This document shows, in pieces, positions 27,901 through 41,922 of a DNA stretch of 64,000 nt. Origin of the DNA: Centropus unirufus (Eukaryota > Chordata > Aves > Cuculiformes > Centropidae). How positions within the stretch are numbered: the stretch's first letter is position 1; every line of letters begins with the position of its first letter. The stretch covers positions 298,596 to 362,595 of the forward strand of contig VYZI01000104.1 in NCBI GenBank assembly GCA_013397695.1. Reading direction: 5' to 3'. Made by a program: the position numbers and the translations under genes. A model generated the notes under the pieces. The model was given only the letters and a program-made list of their open reading frames with translations. It had not been told where the DNA came from and did no database searches.

Positions 27901-28230
27901 GGATGCTTGTCCCACTGTATACTTAAGGGGATTAGATTTAATTCCCAAATGACTGTCTTTTGAATTATCTGATCTAACAGTGACATTCCCATCTTTTTTA
28001 CTTGGAGTATTCACTGCCACTATGTCTGAAGTGACATTCCCACACCAACTCTCAGAGACTGGATTACCATTCCCAGGCTCATGTCTCTTAAGCCTGGTTC
28101 CATACTCCTCCCCTTTCACATCTAGTTAAAAGCTCTGCTAATGAGCCCTGCTAGATTCTTAGACAATTCTTAGCCCCCTTGGAGACAAGTGTTCCCTATC
28201 CCTGGACAGCATATTGCCTTCCCCCTACCC

Positions 28231-31200
28231 TTCATGTTAGTTACAGGGTCAACTAGTGAAAGTACCACCTGAATTGTACAGCTCTGCAGGTTGATGAGCT
28301 GCACTGGAGAGTATTAAATTGAATCTGGCCAGCCTGTGTATCAGGATTGTACATTTGTTCTCTTGTTATTTATTCAGTGGAGGAAGACATTTCATACACT
28401 GAATTTTGGTGTCTGTTATTTGACGGTAATCAATTAATTTTTAAATATCTTTAGGCCATCTGATGTTCTATAAATAGGCAAGGCTAACAGAGACATTTTT
28501 GTAGTTAGAATGTAGATCTACTGTGAGGTTATTTGAGGGACTAGTATTGTATGTTTGGCCAATGTGGTATTAACTCAGGAAAATGAGCTATAGTGAACTT
28601 TGTAGATCTGATTCTGACAGCTACAAACAATTCATAGTGAAAATGACTCAGTCTAATTCACATTTCTTAATTCTTTTCTCCCTTATTTTCTTTTGTGGTT
28701 AGATAAAGGGCTCAAAATGACCTTAAGCTGAAAATCCAGGGTTTATCTTAGTGTTTTCTTCTGAGTGTTAGATTGGAAACTTCCTTAACAGGAGGTCAGT
28801 AAAACCAGGGAAGAACGCAAACAACAAAACACCTCCCCTCCTAGTTTAATGTGAGGTCTTCCGATCCTGAAAAGGAATGAATAATGTGAATATAGATTTG
28901 ATTCACTCAGCAATTCCTTATAAGAAAGAGCTCAGATCTTAATACCATGGATGGCAAATGTGGAGCTCAAGTGCAGTGGAGGGCATGCAGCTGAGGAACA
29001 GAGGTAGCATGGAGCAGTACGTGTCAGCAGCAAGTCCTAGGTCACACTCTTCACATGAGAAAAGGAGACTTTCACCATTGGCAGGGGAAAGGCTGAAAAT
29101 TCACATAGGGTAGATTTCAGCCCTGTCCCTCCAGATGCTAGCACAGCAACATACCTCTCTGTTGCTTTTCCCTTCATTTCCTACCAGTTTTCTCATGCTT
29201 TTTGGTGCACCTTCTCATTTTACTACACTTCCCAGACAGTGCTGTGGGCAATGTAAGTTATTCTTTAGAAATCAGTTTGGAGGGATAGGATAAATATAAA
29301 CTCTCCATTGCAGTAGGAGACTCAGAAATATTAGTGGCTTCTTTTTTTTTTAATTTACATTTTCCCTGTTAGTTCACCCTGAGTTCCCAATGGCACATTT
29401 TACTAATTAATTACTATTATTAGCTAATGGCAGTGAAAACTGAAATTAATGCCTGCCTTAAGCATAACAAAACTGACAATAAATCTGTGTTCTGTGAATA
29501 ATTTTCTTGTACAGGTCCATTAATCAAACACTAAGAGTGGTGGCTGGCTTGATGCTTTCCAAAAAATTGTCTGGCATATGGGGATGCACAGCCTTCATGT
29601 TCCATAGAAAGGTGCAGGCGAGGTGGGGGATGCACCCTTGGTTTTCTAAGCACTGGGTATACAGAGGCACTACCAGATCTGGCACCGGCCATTCCCACTG
29701 TTCACCAGGTCTAGACTTTGTCCTCTTTTTGTGACCAAAAACTGTGGGTGATCATTCTTCAGAATCAGGGGCTAGAATTGCATCTATCAAACAACAGCGC
29801 ATGCATTTTCTCCTGTTTGTCACAGCAATAGTGCACCCAACAACAGAGGGACAACTACAGGTACTGGCACCAGGTACTTGACAGTTGTCTGCAGAATATT
29901 TACAGGTTTTCTCAGATTTATATTCTCCACATAAATACATATGGCACTTTGTAATGCCAAACTTTAGGCCTCTCAGTCATTTCCAGATGAATAAATAAGT
30001 GTTCTGATTTGTAAAAGTGCTGAGTCTGTGGAGCACCCTGCAAGACGCCACCTCAGCCTTGCACTGGCCCATATAATGGGTGAGATAACTGCAATTAAGT
30101 GCTCCTGTGTCTTTCAGAGAGCTGTTGTGCAATTAAGCAATGTGTAACAAACAGGTATGTGAAATAAAAGAAAGCTGCTCTGCCATGTGGGAGACTCACT
30201 TCACCCAAATGTAGTAGCAAAACCCAGCAGCAAAACCTCCCACGCCACTGGGGAGGGCAGCACATAGAAGTTACTTTGGGATGCATCAAAGGCAGCATCC
30301 AGGGCAGGTAACCAGTGGGAAAAAGTCTGAATGGCTTTTTCAAGGATGTGGCTAAAAATAGAAGGAAGATGAGACATGGGCACCTGAGCAGTGAGAAAGG
30401 ATTTTGAAGGAAACAGGAGGTGAAGGGGATACAGCAGCATAGCTCAGGAGGTCTGTCTGGGCTGTGGCAGATGTTGGGCCAGGACGGCCGGGGAAAGGAG
30501 TACCACTAAGCCCGGGAAATGCATTGCAAGAAGGAGGTGGCAGCAAAGCAGTTTATAGTAAGGGCGGAAAACACTATCCTCTGCAAGCCAAATGCTCTAG
30601 CAGCGCTCCTGTGCCACCCCCTCACAGTGAGTCCTGTTGGTACAGACACTAGGAAGTGGGGATTGGGGAGAGCCAGGAATATCTATTGTTTGCTCTACTG
30701 GTTTTGCAGGCCTGCGTTACATCCCGAAAGCACAGGAACTGTACTGTCCAATCTGAAACAGTGGGTGGTCACTAATGTTGGACCAAAATCAATAGGTAGA
30801 GAAAAAATAGTTTACAAAAGCATGACAATCACTAGGCCACTCACTTAAAAAGGGAGTTGGCATTGTTGCAAGAAGGAAACACTCAAAAGAGGGTTATAAT
30901 TTATTGCCTAGATACCACAGTGACTGGGAACTGCACAGACAGATTTAAATTTGTTTAGACATACAAAATGCAAGAGTCAAGTCAAAGAAATCATCTTCAA
31001 AATAGTGTACAGAATACTCTCTCACCCTCAAAAAGTATACAAAAGAAAGCAAAAGCAAGAAGCTGACAGCCAAAATTACCAATGCAGGTCCATTTAACAA
31101 AAAAATCAATATTACAATAATACGCCAGTAATGAAAGAAAAAACACAGCAGTACCTCAATAAAGATTACAAATTACAAGATTATAAATGGAGAACCACAG

Positions 31201-34200
31201 TAATTTTGGACAGACAAATATGACCGCTGTACTACTGGAGGCCAAATGACGGTTTATGAAAAATGTCTGCAGCTTTCGAGAAAGCCAATAGGAGAAGCAA
31301 ACATACATCTAAGGACAGAATTTGGCTCTAGGACTTGCATGTAAATAATTGTGGCAAGGAGATACAGAATATACCAGAAATAAAAGACCTGTTCATTACA
31401 GACCCATCTAGACAAACCCATGGGGAGATGCTTAAGTAAAAGCTCTGTCATTTGTTAGTTTCAAGAATCTGGTGCCAGTCTTGAGTTGTTTTCAAGGCAC
31501 TATTAGAACTGTGTCATAATAGTAACTTCTCTTTCACTGAAAGAGCTCTTAAGTAATGTACAGGCATTCACAATGCTCCAAAACCTGCTCTGACAGATGC
31601 CAGTGGAGTCCTCACTCCAACAATAGAGGGTCCATCTCAACAAACAGACAGTGAAATGGGTAAAAACATGCACCTTGTTTTGGAAAGAGAAACTACAGCC
31701 CAGAAATACTGAAGTGACTAGTTCAAAATCTTGCAATAAGTCAGAAATAAGGTAAGGACCACAGGAATTCCAGTTTGTAGTCAGCTCTTTTAACCCTCAG
31801 CCTATCTAAGCTCTTGCACAAAAGCTTGTTTAAAGAAGATAAATAATCCTGGAAACCCCACCATACTTTCATTTTAGCACATCCCTATCATCAAATCAGT
31901 ATATAAATAAAAAGCAGAATATGCCATGTGGAACACCTACTCCTTTCTGTTTGTTCAGTGTCACCCGAACCTATGCTTAAGAAATATGTGTTCACCCTTG
32001 TCCTCTTTTTTTCATTAGATATATAACAATAGTTTCACAGGACGTATTATTGTCAGTGCTTCCAAATAGGCAAGCTGGAGTAAAACAAAATAAACCAGAT
32101 TAGAGGCTAAATAGACACTAAATGGAATCATGAGAAGGTATGTTGAAAATTACTAAATTGAATGTGCAGATAATACCTCTATAGAAAGGCAGAAAGCATA
32201 GGTGTGCCATCAGGGCAGCACAGACTTCAATACAATTGGAGATATCTACCAGATCTAGGAAAGAAAGCTTTAGCAACAAATTACAAAGAAAATATAGATT
32301 GAAGCCAATAAATTGCAGGAAAACAAATCAAAATGACAGGTGAAAGATATGCATACATCTGCACTGTGAGAAGTCCTTCGGATTGAGGAAATGATGCTTC
32401 TTCTAGGGGAATAATTCATTACCATATGGAAAAGATAGCCTATGACAAAGGATGGGAAAAAAAATCAATGAAAAGCAGAATCTACCTACAGAAACTGGAA
32501 AACAACATTCTTGTTGAATTGTGGCAAAAGTACTTCAAAATTCCAACAGGCCTGACTAATGTAGATATGGAGAGCATCCTTCAGCAAGGATGAAATGAAT
32601 AGATTTTATTAATCTCCACTTTAGGACCAAAAAAAGAGGGAAAAAAGAAATACAGGACGCCCTTATTACTTAGTGGCTATGTCTCCATGCCACTGACCTA
32701 CATATACTTCAAGCACCGTGTGTGGAGGATGGAGAAGACATGCAAATGCTCAAGAAAAAGGTCTTATACCACAACAATGTTGTACTTCAACAGTGCATAC
32801 AGTCTGGCTGTTAGGGGATTTATAAGCCAAGCACACAAATAGACAGTATTGAGTTACTCACTAGAGGCTGTCAGCAAAGTTGCTAATTAGTACAAATGGT
32901 AGTAGATTTTGTAATACTGTCCCCTGCTTGAGTGGGAACTGTTCCAAGACACCTAACCTGTATCTCACTGATTAAAAAATAACTTACTCTCCTTATCCTA
33001 ATGTGGCATTTCGGAGCATCTTAAAGTATAAGAAAAGATCAGATTTATAATGGAAAATCAGGTGCAAATTTAACCACAACCACCAGAAGAAACTAACTCA
33101 CAATTACATAATTCTTGATGAGACACTCCATGTGCAGAAAATAATTACTCACTCTGATCATGAAAGAATTATCTGCTGATATCAACAGAAGCCTTTCAAT
33201 TGAATTTTGTAAAACTGGGCCATGTCCCAAGACTGTGCGTGCCACTGCTGCTGTGGATAGTAATATACCTTGAGTTGAGTTATCAAATCCACAAAACTGA
33301 TAAAAATTTTCTGTCAACCAGCAATTACAAACTTCCATTAAACATAACATGTAGATAGAAACATCAGAAAAGACAATTAAATAGGACATAGTTTTAATAT
33401 TCTACCTTCAAACAGAAAAACACAAATTCTGAGAGGACCATGGAAACAAACTGTTGACATACTAAAGCCACTATTAAGAAATATGATGCTGAAAGGAAAA
33501 TAACAATAATTATTATATAGTTATTACAGTTTAAATATTTTTCTTGCTTAAGAATTGCAGCAAAGTTACATTCCTGTTCCCTTTGCCAATGAATGCATAG
33601 AAAAAAAAAAGCACACCAAATTTTAGTGAGTTTTTCTGGCACTACTTCTTTCAAAAAGAATCAGATTTTTAAAATCACTGATCTGTCTAGCCACTGAGTA
33701 TATAAAATATTTTCTATTCAAATATGTAATTCTATCAGCAGATATATTTTCTGCAATATTTTCTACTGTAAAAAGGTCAGTAATCAAAAGGTGTGATACC
33801 TAAAATCAGAGCCAAGTTTCTTAAATGTTTAACCATTTCTAGCCAAGTGAAACAACATACAATTAAGATTAACTTGGCTGTGCTGACATATATAAATCCA
33901 CACATGAGAACTGTGGGGGAGCAAAGACAGTTTCAGCAATGTCTTATTTACCTTGGCCATTTTCACAACTAACCATTTCGTAGACTGTTTCTGTTTGTAG
34001 ATATCACACCTTTTCACTCATTCTTTACACTTTACATCATATTTTGTATAGAAAAAATAATTGTCAGGAGTCCTTATGTACCAGAATAGCAAAAAATAAT
34101 AATAATAATAAAATGTTATGTTCTATCAATGAATGTGTAGATTCCTGAGTGTCACAAATCCGAACAACAAATTCACTGTGACTCTTTTACAGAGGATTTT

Positions 34201-37200
34201 AGGATCTGGGAAAAGAGAAGGAAATTTCAACACCAATTCAAACATAGGCGGTCTAGTCACCATGAAAAATCGCTATTATAAGATGGTGGTGTGGAGGGCC
34301 ATAGGATATGATAGGCTGGTAGGGATAGCAACAAAATGTATACAAAAGTATTTTTCAGCAGCTCAGACACTTCACCAGATGAAAAATTGCACCAAAAACA
34401 AAAAAAAGGGTTTCTTTCTACCAGGAATCTCTCTATATTGTAAACAATTAAAACATTTCAGTTTCACTGCCTTCTCAAAGAAAATAGGTGTATTTTATAC
34501 TGGGGTAAATCAGTCCCATAATACCTCACAGTGAAATTATGTGCCAATTTTCTTCTAGCAGGTTGGCTCTCCTGCCAGAGTACTACTCATGCTATGCTCA
34601 GCATACAAGAACCTCCAAGAAGTAGATTTCATGAATGTCTGGGCAGATGCCTCCCTTTACCATCCAGGAAGAGCCCCAGCACAGTTGTAATGTCTGGCCA
34701 TGGAGTCATAGTCTCAAATTTGCCCAGAGAAAAGAGCAATGTGGTATAGTTCCTTGTAGTAACTAGAAAAAACACCTTTTTCTTTTAATCTGTTCAGTGA
34801 TTTCAGTTCAACTCAGATTCCTAAATGCTTTTATGGATCCAGGCCAAAACATATTCAGTAATAGATACTGAAACAAATTGTTTCATGTGCCAGTTCTGTA
34901 GGTTAATTCACATAAGTGGGAAAACAGTTCTGATTGAAGGGCAGAGTGACTTTTAAAAATTTGATTCATACAGAAGTGTTAACAGTCTTTTGCTTATACC
35001 CACAATTGCTGAACAGAATAGAATTAGGGGAAATGTTATTTCCAGGTTCTGTGGTGTAAATAAAACCTCCTCTGTCTGACTCACATAGTGAGCCATTTTT
35101 GTCTGTATGTACCTGTATTGAGGGGGGAATATAACTTTGTGTTCTCAGCATTCTTCTCATGGAGAACTTTGCATGTCTCTAACACTCTGTTGCTCTTATT
35201 TTTGTGGTGTCTTAAAATCTCTAACTCTAGTGATCTCCCTCTTAGTTATTGTAACCTCATTCCACTTGTTCAGTTTGCTGGCACGAGCAAGAAAAGATAC
35301 AAAGTTACATCAGTTACAGTGATGGCATATTATAGGGAATTACATACAAAATAATAAAATAAGCATGAAACTGCATTAGAGCAGAAGCACCTAGGCTAAT
35401 TTACACCTGTGTACAATAACTGCAGGTCATCTTCAATTACTACAGCTGAAAATGTCTGAAAATCCCTTTTTTTTAAGGACCTATCCATTCACAATTCTTA
35501 CCAAACCATTATCATTTATATTAAGAATGGCTATTCCCTGCCCATCTGTAAAGGCAAAAGGTTGCTTAGCCCTTGTGACAGAGAAAGGAATGGAAACTAA
35601 AAAAAGGCACATCCCCAGCATACATCCATATGTGTTGTTTCTATTTTTAGCCTGCCTTCTGAATGTCCTGTGAGACATTGAGATGTGATATATTTATGGG
35701 AAACAAAGATGGTGAGTAGGTGAGACTGCAGCCTTTGCAGTTATTAAGGTTGTGTGCACAGACCTCATAGGCCATTTCAGTCCCTTATAATGCCAGTAAA
35801 TTTAACAGTTTGGGCCCAATGTACCTGCCCAACATGTGTCACAAGATGAAGTGGTTTGGGATAATTAATTTCAAAAGACAAAGAAGAGCAAAAGTAATTT
35901 CTTTGTCTACATCTTTATTTTTGTTTTGAATAGCTCTGGAACCACCTCTAAATCCTTTGCCCTCATTCACATTGCTGGTCTGCACATGTGATGTTCCTGC
36001 AGAGCAGAGTCCTTCCCTGTACCTTTGCATCCCTCTGATGGGGCTGGTTGCTTCTCTTGCTGCCTACAATCCAAGTTTTTGTACTCATCACCACAGGGTG
36101 AGAAAAAATTATGCAGGTCTAGAAAGGAGAAGCCAAAACCCACTGACTGGATTTTGCAGAGGAGTAAGGACAGTGCCTGTGTCTACTGTTTCATCCTTAA
36201 AATATCCTGAATGCTAAATAAGACAAGATCTTACTGGAGGAAAAAAAATCTTATGTAGTCAGGTGCATATGAATAGACATATATCATAAGTACATGCAGG
36301 AGAGGGCATAGATTAACAGTTTTAAAATTTAATACTATAGATATGTGCAAAATAGAACTATGTGTATATACACATGAGACTTGATTTGTGGAGAATACTT
36401 CCAAATCCAATAGTTACCCAAGACAAGCAGAATTTATACTAGTTTCCTAATTCTGGCAGACTATTATTATCAAGTTTTTTTCCTTCTGTGCAATAAATGT
36501 AACCAGTGATGTTTTAAACAAATCAAATGTTCAAAAAGATTACAGACATTAGCAGACAGCAATTTTTCTGCTTATTGATTCTCTGTAAGGAAAAATTAAA
36601 TTGTAGTTCTTGGAGGAATACCACATATATTGACTCAAACACAATACATGGGGAAGGCTTGTGAATACCTTTGTGTGTGTGTTTTAACCCCCTTTAGTGT
36701 ACTTAGCTTTTTCTATAGCTTGTATGAAAAAAAGCAATGTGTTTCAGCAGGCACAGCTTTTTATAATTCACAAAATTTGATCAGACTAATAGCAGAATAT
36801 ATGAGTTACATACCAATAAAACAGCTAGCAGGTGTCATCTTGCAATTTCTTAAGTGCTCTTAGCAAACCAAGTGCTCACAGGAATAAGGCAATTTACATA
36901 TTAGTTACATCTTTACACCTGTTTGCAAATGCTGATACAGACCCTTACTCCAAACACAATGCCAATAGGAAACTAATGTATGATAGTGACTAACCAATAA
37001 TTAAGAAAACCTTTAAGAATAACATAAAATATCTGGCACAGGATTCTCTCATCCTGTTAGCAAAGGCTGTTCTGCCATGCACTCTTCATAGTGCTCTGCT
37101 AGTTTTCATAACAATTAAGGCAGTGTATTTATATGAATCAGGGGTTCTGTTGCAATTTTCACCACACTGGCTGTTTCTTATTGTTGTTTGAAGGCTCCTT

Positions 37201-38370
37201 CTTTCGTCTGCAGAGGGGATCACTCCCTTACTGTGGTTTAGGCGACTCACAGGCGACCCTTGCCCCTCTCTTTCATAAAGTAAGTATAATTAGATGATAA
37301 TGCCCTTCTTGTCAAAACTTGTTGCTTATTTAAGCTTGCTTCAATTTATTAAAGATTTATTCATATAACATTATCACTGCTTATTCAAATGGAGATTTTT
37401 TTCTTTTTCTTTTTTTTCTTTTTTCCAGGGCAACAAAGTCTTAATTCCCACAAACAGTTGTAACAGACCTGTCAAGTTCTCAAATGGTTAAGTTGAGCAT
37501 TTTACTTAGAAAGGCTGACAAATTTTCTTCACTTCAAAATATCATTAACACCAATAACACATTTGCCCAAGCCTATTTCTAAGTTGTAAAAAAAGATTGC
37601 TACAGATTAAGACCCTTGATATAATGCTATAAGCTCCTAACAATGGTATCTTTTATAGTGAAGAGCAACTGCAGACACAAATTGCCCCCTTTCCTGCACC
37701 TTTTTCACAAAAATCAATATTAAAGTAGTAGCTGCCTTAACTCTCCCATAGACTATATGAGAAAAAACCACAGCCACGCTTAGGACAGTTTAGGTCAATA
37801 AAGAATCAATACTATGGTTGAATCTGTAGAAAGATAAAAGACCTAGAACACACTGCAGTGTGCCCTATTGTTTCTCTATTTTTTTAAAAGAAGCTGAAGT
37901 ACCTCACTTTTTTTTTTTTTAACTAGCAACGAATTTAGTGCTTGCAGAAAGTGAGAGAGGTCACTGGAGGCTGCATGTGGCTTCAGTGTCTGCAGACGAA
38001 GGGTCTGATCTTGTTCACCCACACCTCCCATTTAGTTGAAGAGGAGTTTAGGGAGCAAGAAGAATGCAGCCCTAGGCCCCAAGCGGAATGGAAACCAAAA
38101 CACTGTAATGTGCTTTCATCAAGCCCAACTCATTTATTAACTATGGAGAGGCTACCCATAAAAACTCAGGAGTGGAAGAGGTTCTTATCATAATTTGTAT
38201 CTCCCTGTCCATTAGGAAGAAGAGAGCCGATTTCAAATAGAGAAAGCTCTCTGATGCATTTGGCAATGGTCAGACATGTAGATCCCACTAGCAGCTGAAG
38301 TGAAGTTCACCTTCCACATTTCACATTGTGATTTGACCAAATTTGAACCTCTGATGAAAAAAACATAGTT
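28231..38370. other. Gene-poor sequence, about 10 kb
   Basis: No gene, RNA or clear transposon is supported. The longest frame is 133 codons at 34133-34534 (+) without a recognisable domain. Minor features are a poly-T run at about 29342-29350, an (AAT)n run at about 34096-34112, a perfect 14-bp palindrome TGTGTATATACACA at 36361-36374, and a strong polypyrimidine tract ending in CAG at 37394-37428. The AT-rich segment 37100-37400 has the look of a possible conserved element, but this is only an impression. Confidence 0.5.
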
Positions 38371-38438
38371 TTAATATCTTGAGATATTAAGATATCTTGA
38401 GATATATCTCAATATATTGAGATAAATAAATATCTCAA
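38371..38438. repeat. Cluster of overlapping palindromes built on TTGAGATAT
   Basis: Five palindromes overlap or abut in 68 bp. They are TTAATATCT-TG-AGATATTAA at 38371-38390 (9-bp arms), AGATATCT at 38390-38397, TTGAGATATATCTCAA at 38397-38412 (perfect 16 bp), TATCTCAATATATTGAGATA at 38405-38424 (perfect 20 bp), and TTGAGATA-6 nt-TATCTCAA at 38417-38438. The unit TTGAGATA and its complement thus alternate repeatedly. This is more ordered than generic AT-rich DNA and could extrude cruciforms or represent an iterated dyad binding site. Expansion of a short palindromic microsatellite could also produce it. Confidence 0.85.
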
Positions 38439-40659
38439 CAGACACAAAAGCTTATGTGCTCATGCACACACACACACACATGTATGCCTACCCATGTAGT
38501 TTGGATTTGTTTGTCTCTGCTATATCCCTTTTCAGTGCACTGTACACTGTGTTTTCTTTACAAGCCTAAGAAATGCAACCATATAGCTGTCTGGAGAGTA
38601 ACTGAACATGAAAAAAGTATAGGTTTGCATGGACAGGAGAGTTCAGATAAAAACAATTTATGAGCCCAAGTCTTTCAAATTATTTACGTGAAGATGCACT
38701 TTGTTATCCTACAAGGAGCAGCATCTAACACTTTTCAGCTTACTCCAAAATTTCCTGCTTGGAAAAGCTCAGAGAAAATCTAGATAAAGCTGAGACTACA
38801 GCTCTTTACAAAAACTGGTAAGGAAGTGGGTAGCAACAGAATAGACAGCTACAATTTTAAATGCATTTCACTGTGAAATAAATGCCTGTATTCTTGAAAA
38901 AAAATACTGGGGCTCTCAAATTCATAGTGACACTCTCAGCCCTGCTCTGCAGTTTAGTTATGATTAGAAAAAACAAATGTGTTTTTAACATTCTAGACTG
39001 AAATGTTCAGCTTAAGATGCACTAATGAACAGTTAAGAGTAACTCAAATAGTTTACATGAAGTGTAGATGCAATCGTTCTATTCATCCAGCATTAACAGG
39101 ATTGTTTTTCTAAATAATTAGTTGTTATTACTAATAATATTATTGTTATCAGTATTATCTGTGTAAAATTCTATTGAATTATATTGTCTGATTCCTTTTC
39201 TACAGCACATCTTCTAATAATCCTGATCTTCCTCTCTCCCACTGCAAATACTGAACCATGGAAATGGATGGTAGTATATGGAGAATCACCTCAACCTTGG
39301 AATATTGATAAATGACTTTCTGAGGTGCTCCCAGTTTGGGGAACTACTTCACATCATGGTGAAGACTGAAAATATCCACCCTTTGCTCTAACCCTAGCAC
39401 AGCAACAGGGAAAGAAGACATGTAAATAAGTGGTGTCTTCAGGGTAGAAATCTCAATTGTTTAACAGGACATTGTGGCAGTCTAACAAAGAAATCAGCTA
39501 AAATTTCTTTGAATCTTCATCAATGGAGTTTTCAGAAACAAATAGCAAAATTTCTACAGTTGAGTCATTTCACCTCTAAAGCCTTAGATTTTTTTTTTCT
39601 ATTAAAAATTAAGCCTTCCTATGTATTTTGTAAATAAACAAATGTGTTCTTTTATTATTCTGTTCTGCCATCACTTTTCCATTGCATCTCCCCCCATTCA
39701 GTATTGCTGCTCATCTCTTTCCCTGGGCCTGGCTACACTTTTCATCCTCATTACTGTTTTCTCAGCTCCTTATTCAAGATCTTTATTGAGCTTCTTAGAG
39801 CTTTCCGAATTTGCAGTAAGCTGTGACAGCACTCCCTTTGGATGCCTCTTGCTACTCAACACTCATCCAGAGACATCTGAGGATATCTGTTTGTGTGCTG
39901 GTGTCCCAAAAAGGTTTGGAAATAGAGATGAGCTGGGAGGTTTAATACAGATTGTCAGATGTATTGCAGCTTCACAGAGTGCCTCAAACAAATAAAGACT
40001 TTGTGATGGGAGGTGGGGAAGAAAAACAAAGTGCATTGGCCTCCTTCAGTCTAATAACACAGACACGTCCATTCTGCAAATAGCTACCATGGATTAAGAT
40101 TTAAGCCCCTCCAGTTGACAGTTACCACCTATCCACTGGTCATTTAAATGGCCAGTGAAAGCAGCTTGTTGGCTTTTGTGCTGAAGCACCTTAGGGGGCT
40201 ATCAGACATTCACCCAACTGGGCTGCTGTTGTGATTTGTTCCCAATGAGGTGTGTGCCCTAATTATGGCTGAAGTTTAATTTTTAGGCCAAATTATGGCT
40301 TCAGTTCTGAAAAGATTTATATTTTCCTAAACTTGCCACTACCTCATTTTATCAAAACCACACCAGAAAAATACAGTACTGTTTAATTTCAGCCTTATAG
40401 TGTAGAACCACCAGCACGTTAGACAAGAGAGTAGATGTGATGTCCTCCATTAGTTACTCAGTCACCAGCTGAACAATGCTAGAACTAATCCTGCTTTCAC
40501 TGATTTCAGTAGCACTGGTTCAGGCCCAATGTTATTTTCATCTGGTCTGATTTTCACTACATCATAAAATCAGGGCTCAAAGTTAAATAGCATGCAAACA
40601 GCAAGAACTAAACAGTTAATTTTTCCTGTATCTCCAACAAGGCTCCTTAAGCTTTCCCT

Positions 40660-40693
40660 TTTCAATTAACAACACCTTTCAATTAACAACACC
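40660..40693. repeat. 17-bp perfect tandem duplication
   Basis: TTTCAATTAACAACACC occurs twice head to tail with no mismatch, which implies a recent slippage or duplication event. No functional meaning is implied. Confidence 0.9.
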
Positions 40694-41895
40694 TTTTTGA
40701 GTCACTTCCTGAGATGAATCTCTCTGAATTTATATGTGGGGCACTGGTCACGCTAGAAGTCTGATCCCTGACTGTAGGACAAAAATTCTAGACCCACTTG
40801 ATTTTTTTTAAAAGGCAGAAAAGACAAAAAAATATCTTTACACAAACAACCCAAGGGAACATTTAGTGGGACTTTTCATTTTATTCATGAACTGTAATTC
40901 TCAAACCCAAAGTTTCCATGTTATGGTTTAGTATCTATGGACTCCATATGTTGAGGGAACACAGCAGATCCAAAATGAGCTGAAGAAAGAATGCATTAGA
41001 TTAAAACATGGGATAAAACAGTACCCAAGGAGCTTTTGCTTCATTTTCTCTACCTGAAACCATGGGAGAGTGCAGCCATCTCAGCCTTATTCAAGTGTGA
41101 TATTTCTTTTGAATATGACAGTGGTTGTGACCGTGTTGTTAACTGATGCTGCTAGCAACATTTCAGCTTTCTTAATTCACTTAATTTTCAAGACAATGGT
41201 TATTGAAATGCCAACATAATTTCAATATAACTAAACCAAATTAAAAATAATTATTATTAAAAAACCAACCCACCTTCTGATCAGATACCAGTCAATGTTT
41301 GACTTGGACTCACTAAAGCAAGGAAGTCTCAGTTATAGTTCAAGGCGTATCCTTAAATTCTTCCTGTCATGTGTGACATTCAGTCATATACACAAGAACC
41401 CCTGTTTTTCTGTAGGTTCTTGCTCTGTCTGAAGCACAGGTGGAAAAATTTCAGCTGTAATGCTAAGATGTTAGGGCAGAATTTTTTGCAGCAGCTGTGT
41501 TACATGCCCTAGCAAGAGCCAAGTAAGGCCATGTTTAAAACCCTCCTATGTTCACACCCTCAACTTGGGAGGCAGGTAAGACCTGGTTTGGTCTGTGTGT
41601 AGCCTATGGTAGTGTCTGGGCTAGAAACTGCCTGCTTCTCTTAGATGATTCTTAAGACTGATGCTACAATCCTCCTCAGACACCAACTTGTTCTTTGGAT
41701 TTGTTCTCCTGAAAGAGCACAAAGGAGACAGGCTTCTAGGATCAAAATCTGCCTCCAGAATTTTTACAAACACTGAGAGGGTAGATGATCAAATGCACAT
41801 GCTACCCTAGGGTGGCAAACCATCCAGTTGAAGCTGGCAATTTTCTAGCATCAGTCCTGTAAGCACAAAATAGATCAGCATGTGCATGTGCCACT

Positions 41896-41922
41896 GACTG
41901 TGGAGACTGTGGAGACTGTGGA
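41896..41922. repeat. Triplicated 9-mer
   Basis: GACTGTGGA is repeated three times without mismatch, a small minisatellite seed. Confidence 0.9.

Larger units (their letters stand above)
25072..28230 (-). mobile_element. CR1 LINE retrotransposon, long but decayed copy
   Basis: The minus-strand element starts at its 3' tail (AATCACAGAATCACT on the + strand) and runs about 3.1 kb to the start of the endonuclease region. Translated minus-strand pieces match CR1 ORF2 in order from 5' to 3': an endonuclease start near 27830-27900, endonuclease C-terminus, reverse transcriptase, then the C-terminal tail ending LRDMV just before the 3' UTR. The frame is broken by stops and frameshifts, so the copy cannot make an active protein. 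ORF1 is missing, consistent with 5' truncation, which is usual for CR1. The 5' limit is uncertain by roughly 100 bp. CR1 is the main LINE of birds and is the chief reason for assigning the window to Aves. Confidence 0.93.

Noticed and set aside
34133..34534. 133-codon plus-strand frame
   Set aside because: No family resemblance, no codon bias and low-complexity lysine runs; consistent with chance.
39621..39995. 124-codon frame with hydrophobic start, signal-peptide-like
   Set aside because: Overlapping frames are equally hydrophobic because the DNA is T/C-rich; no domain follows.
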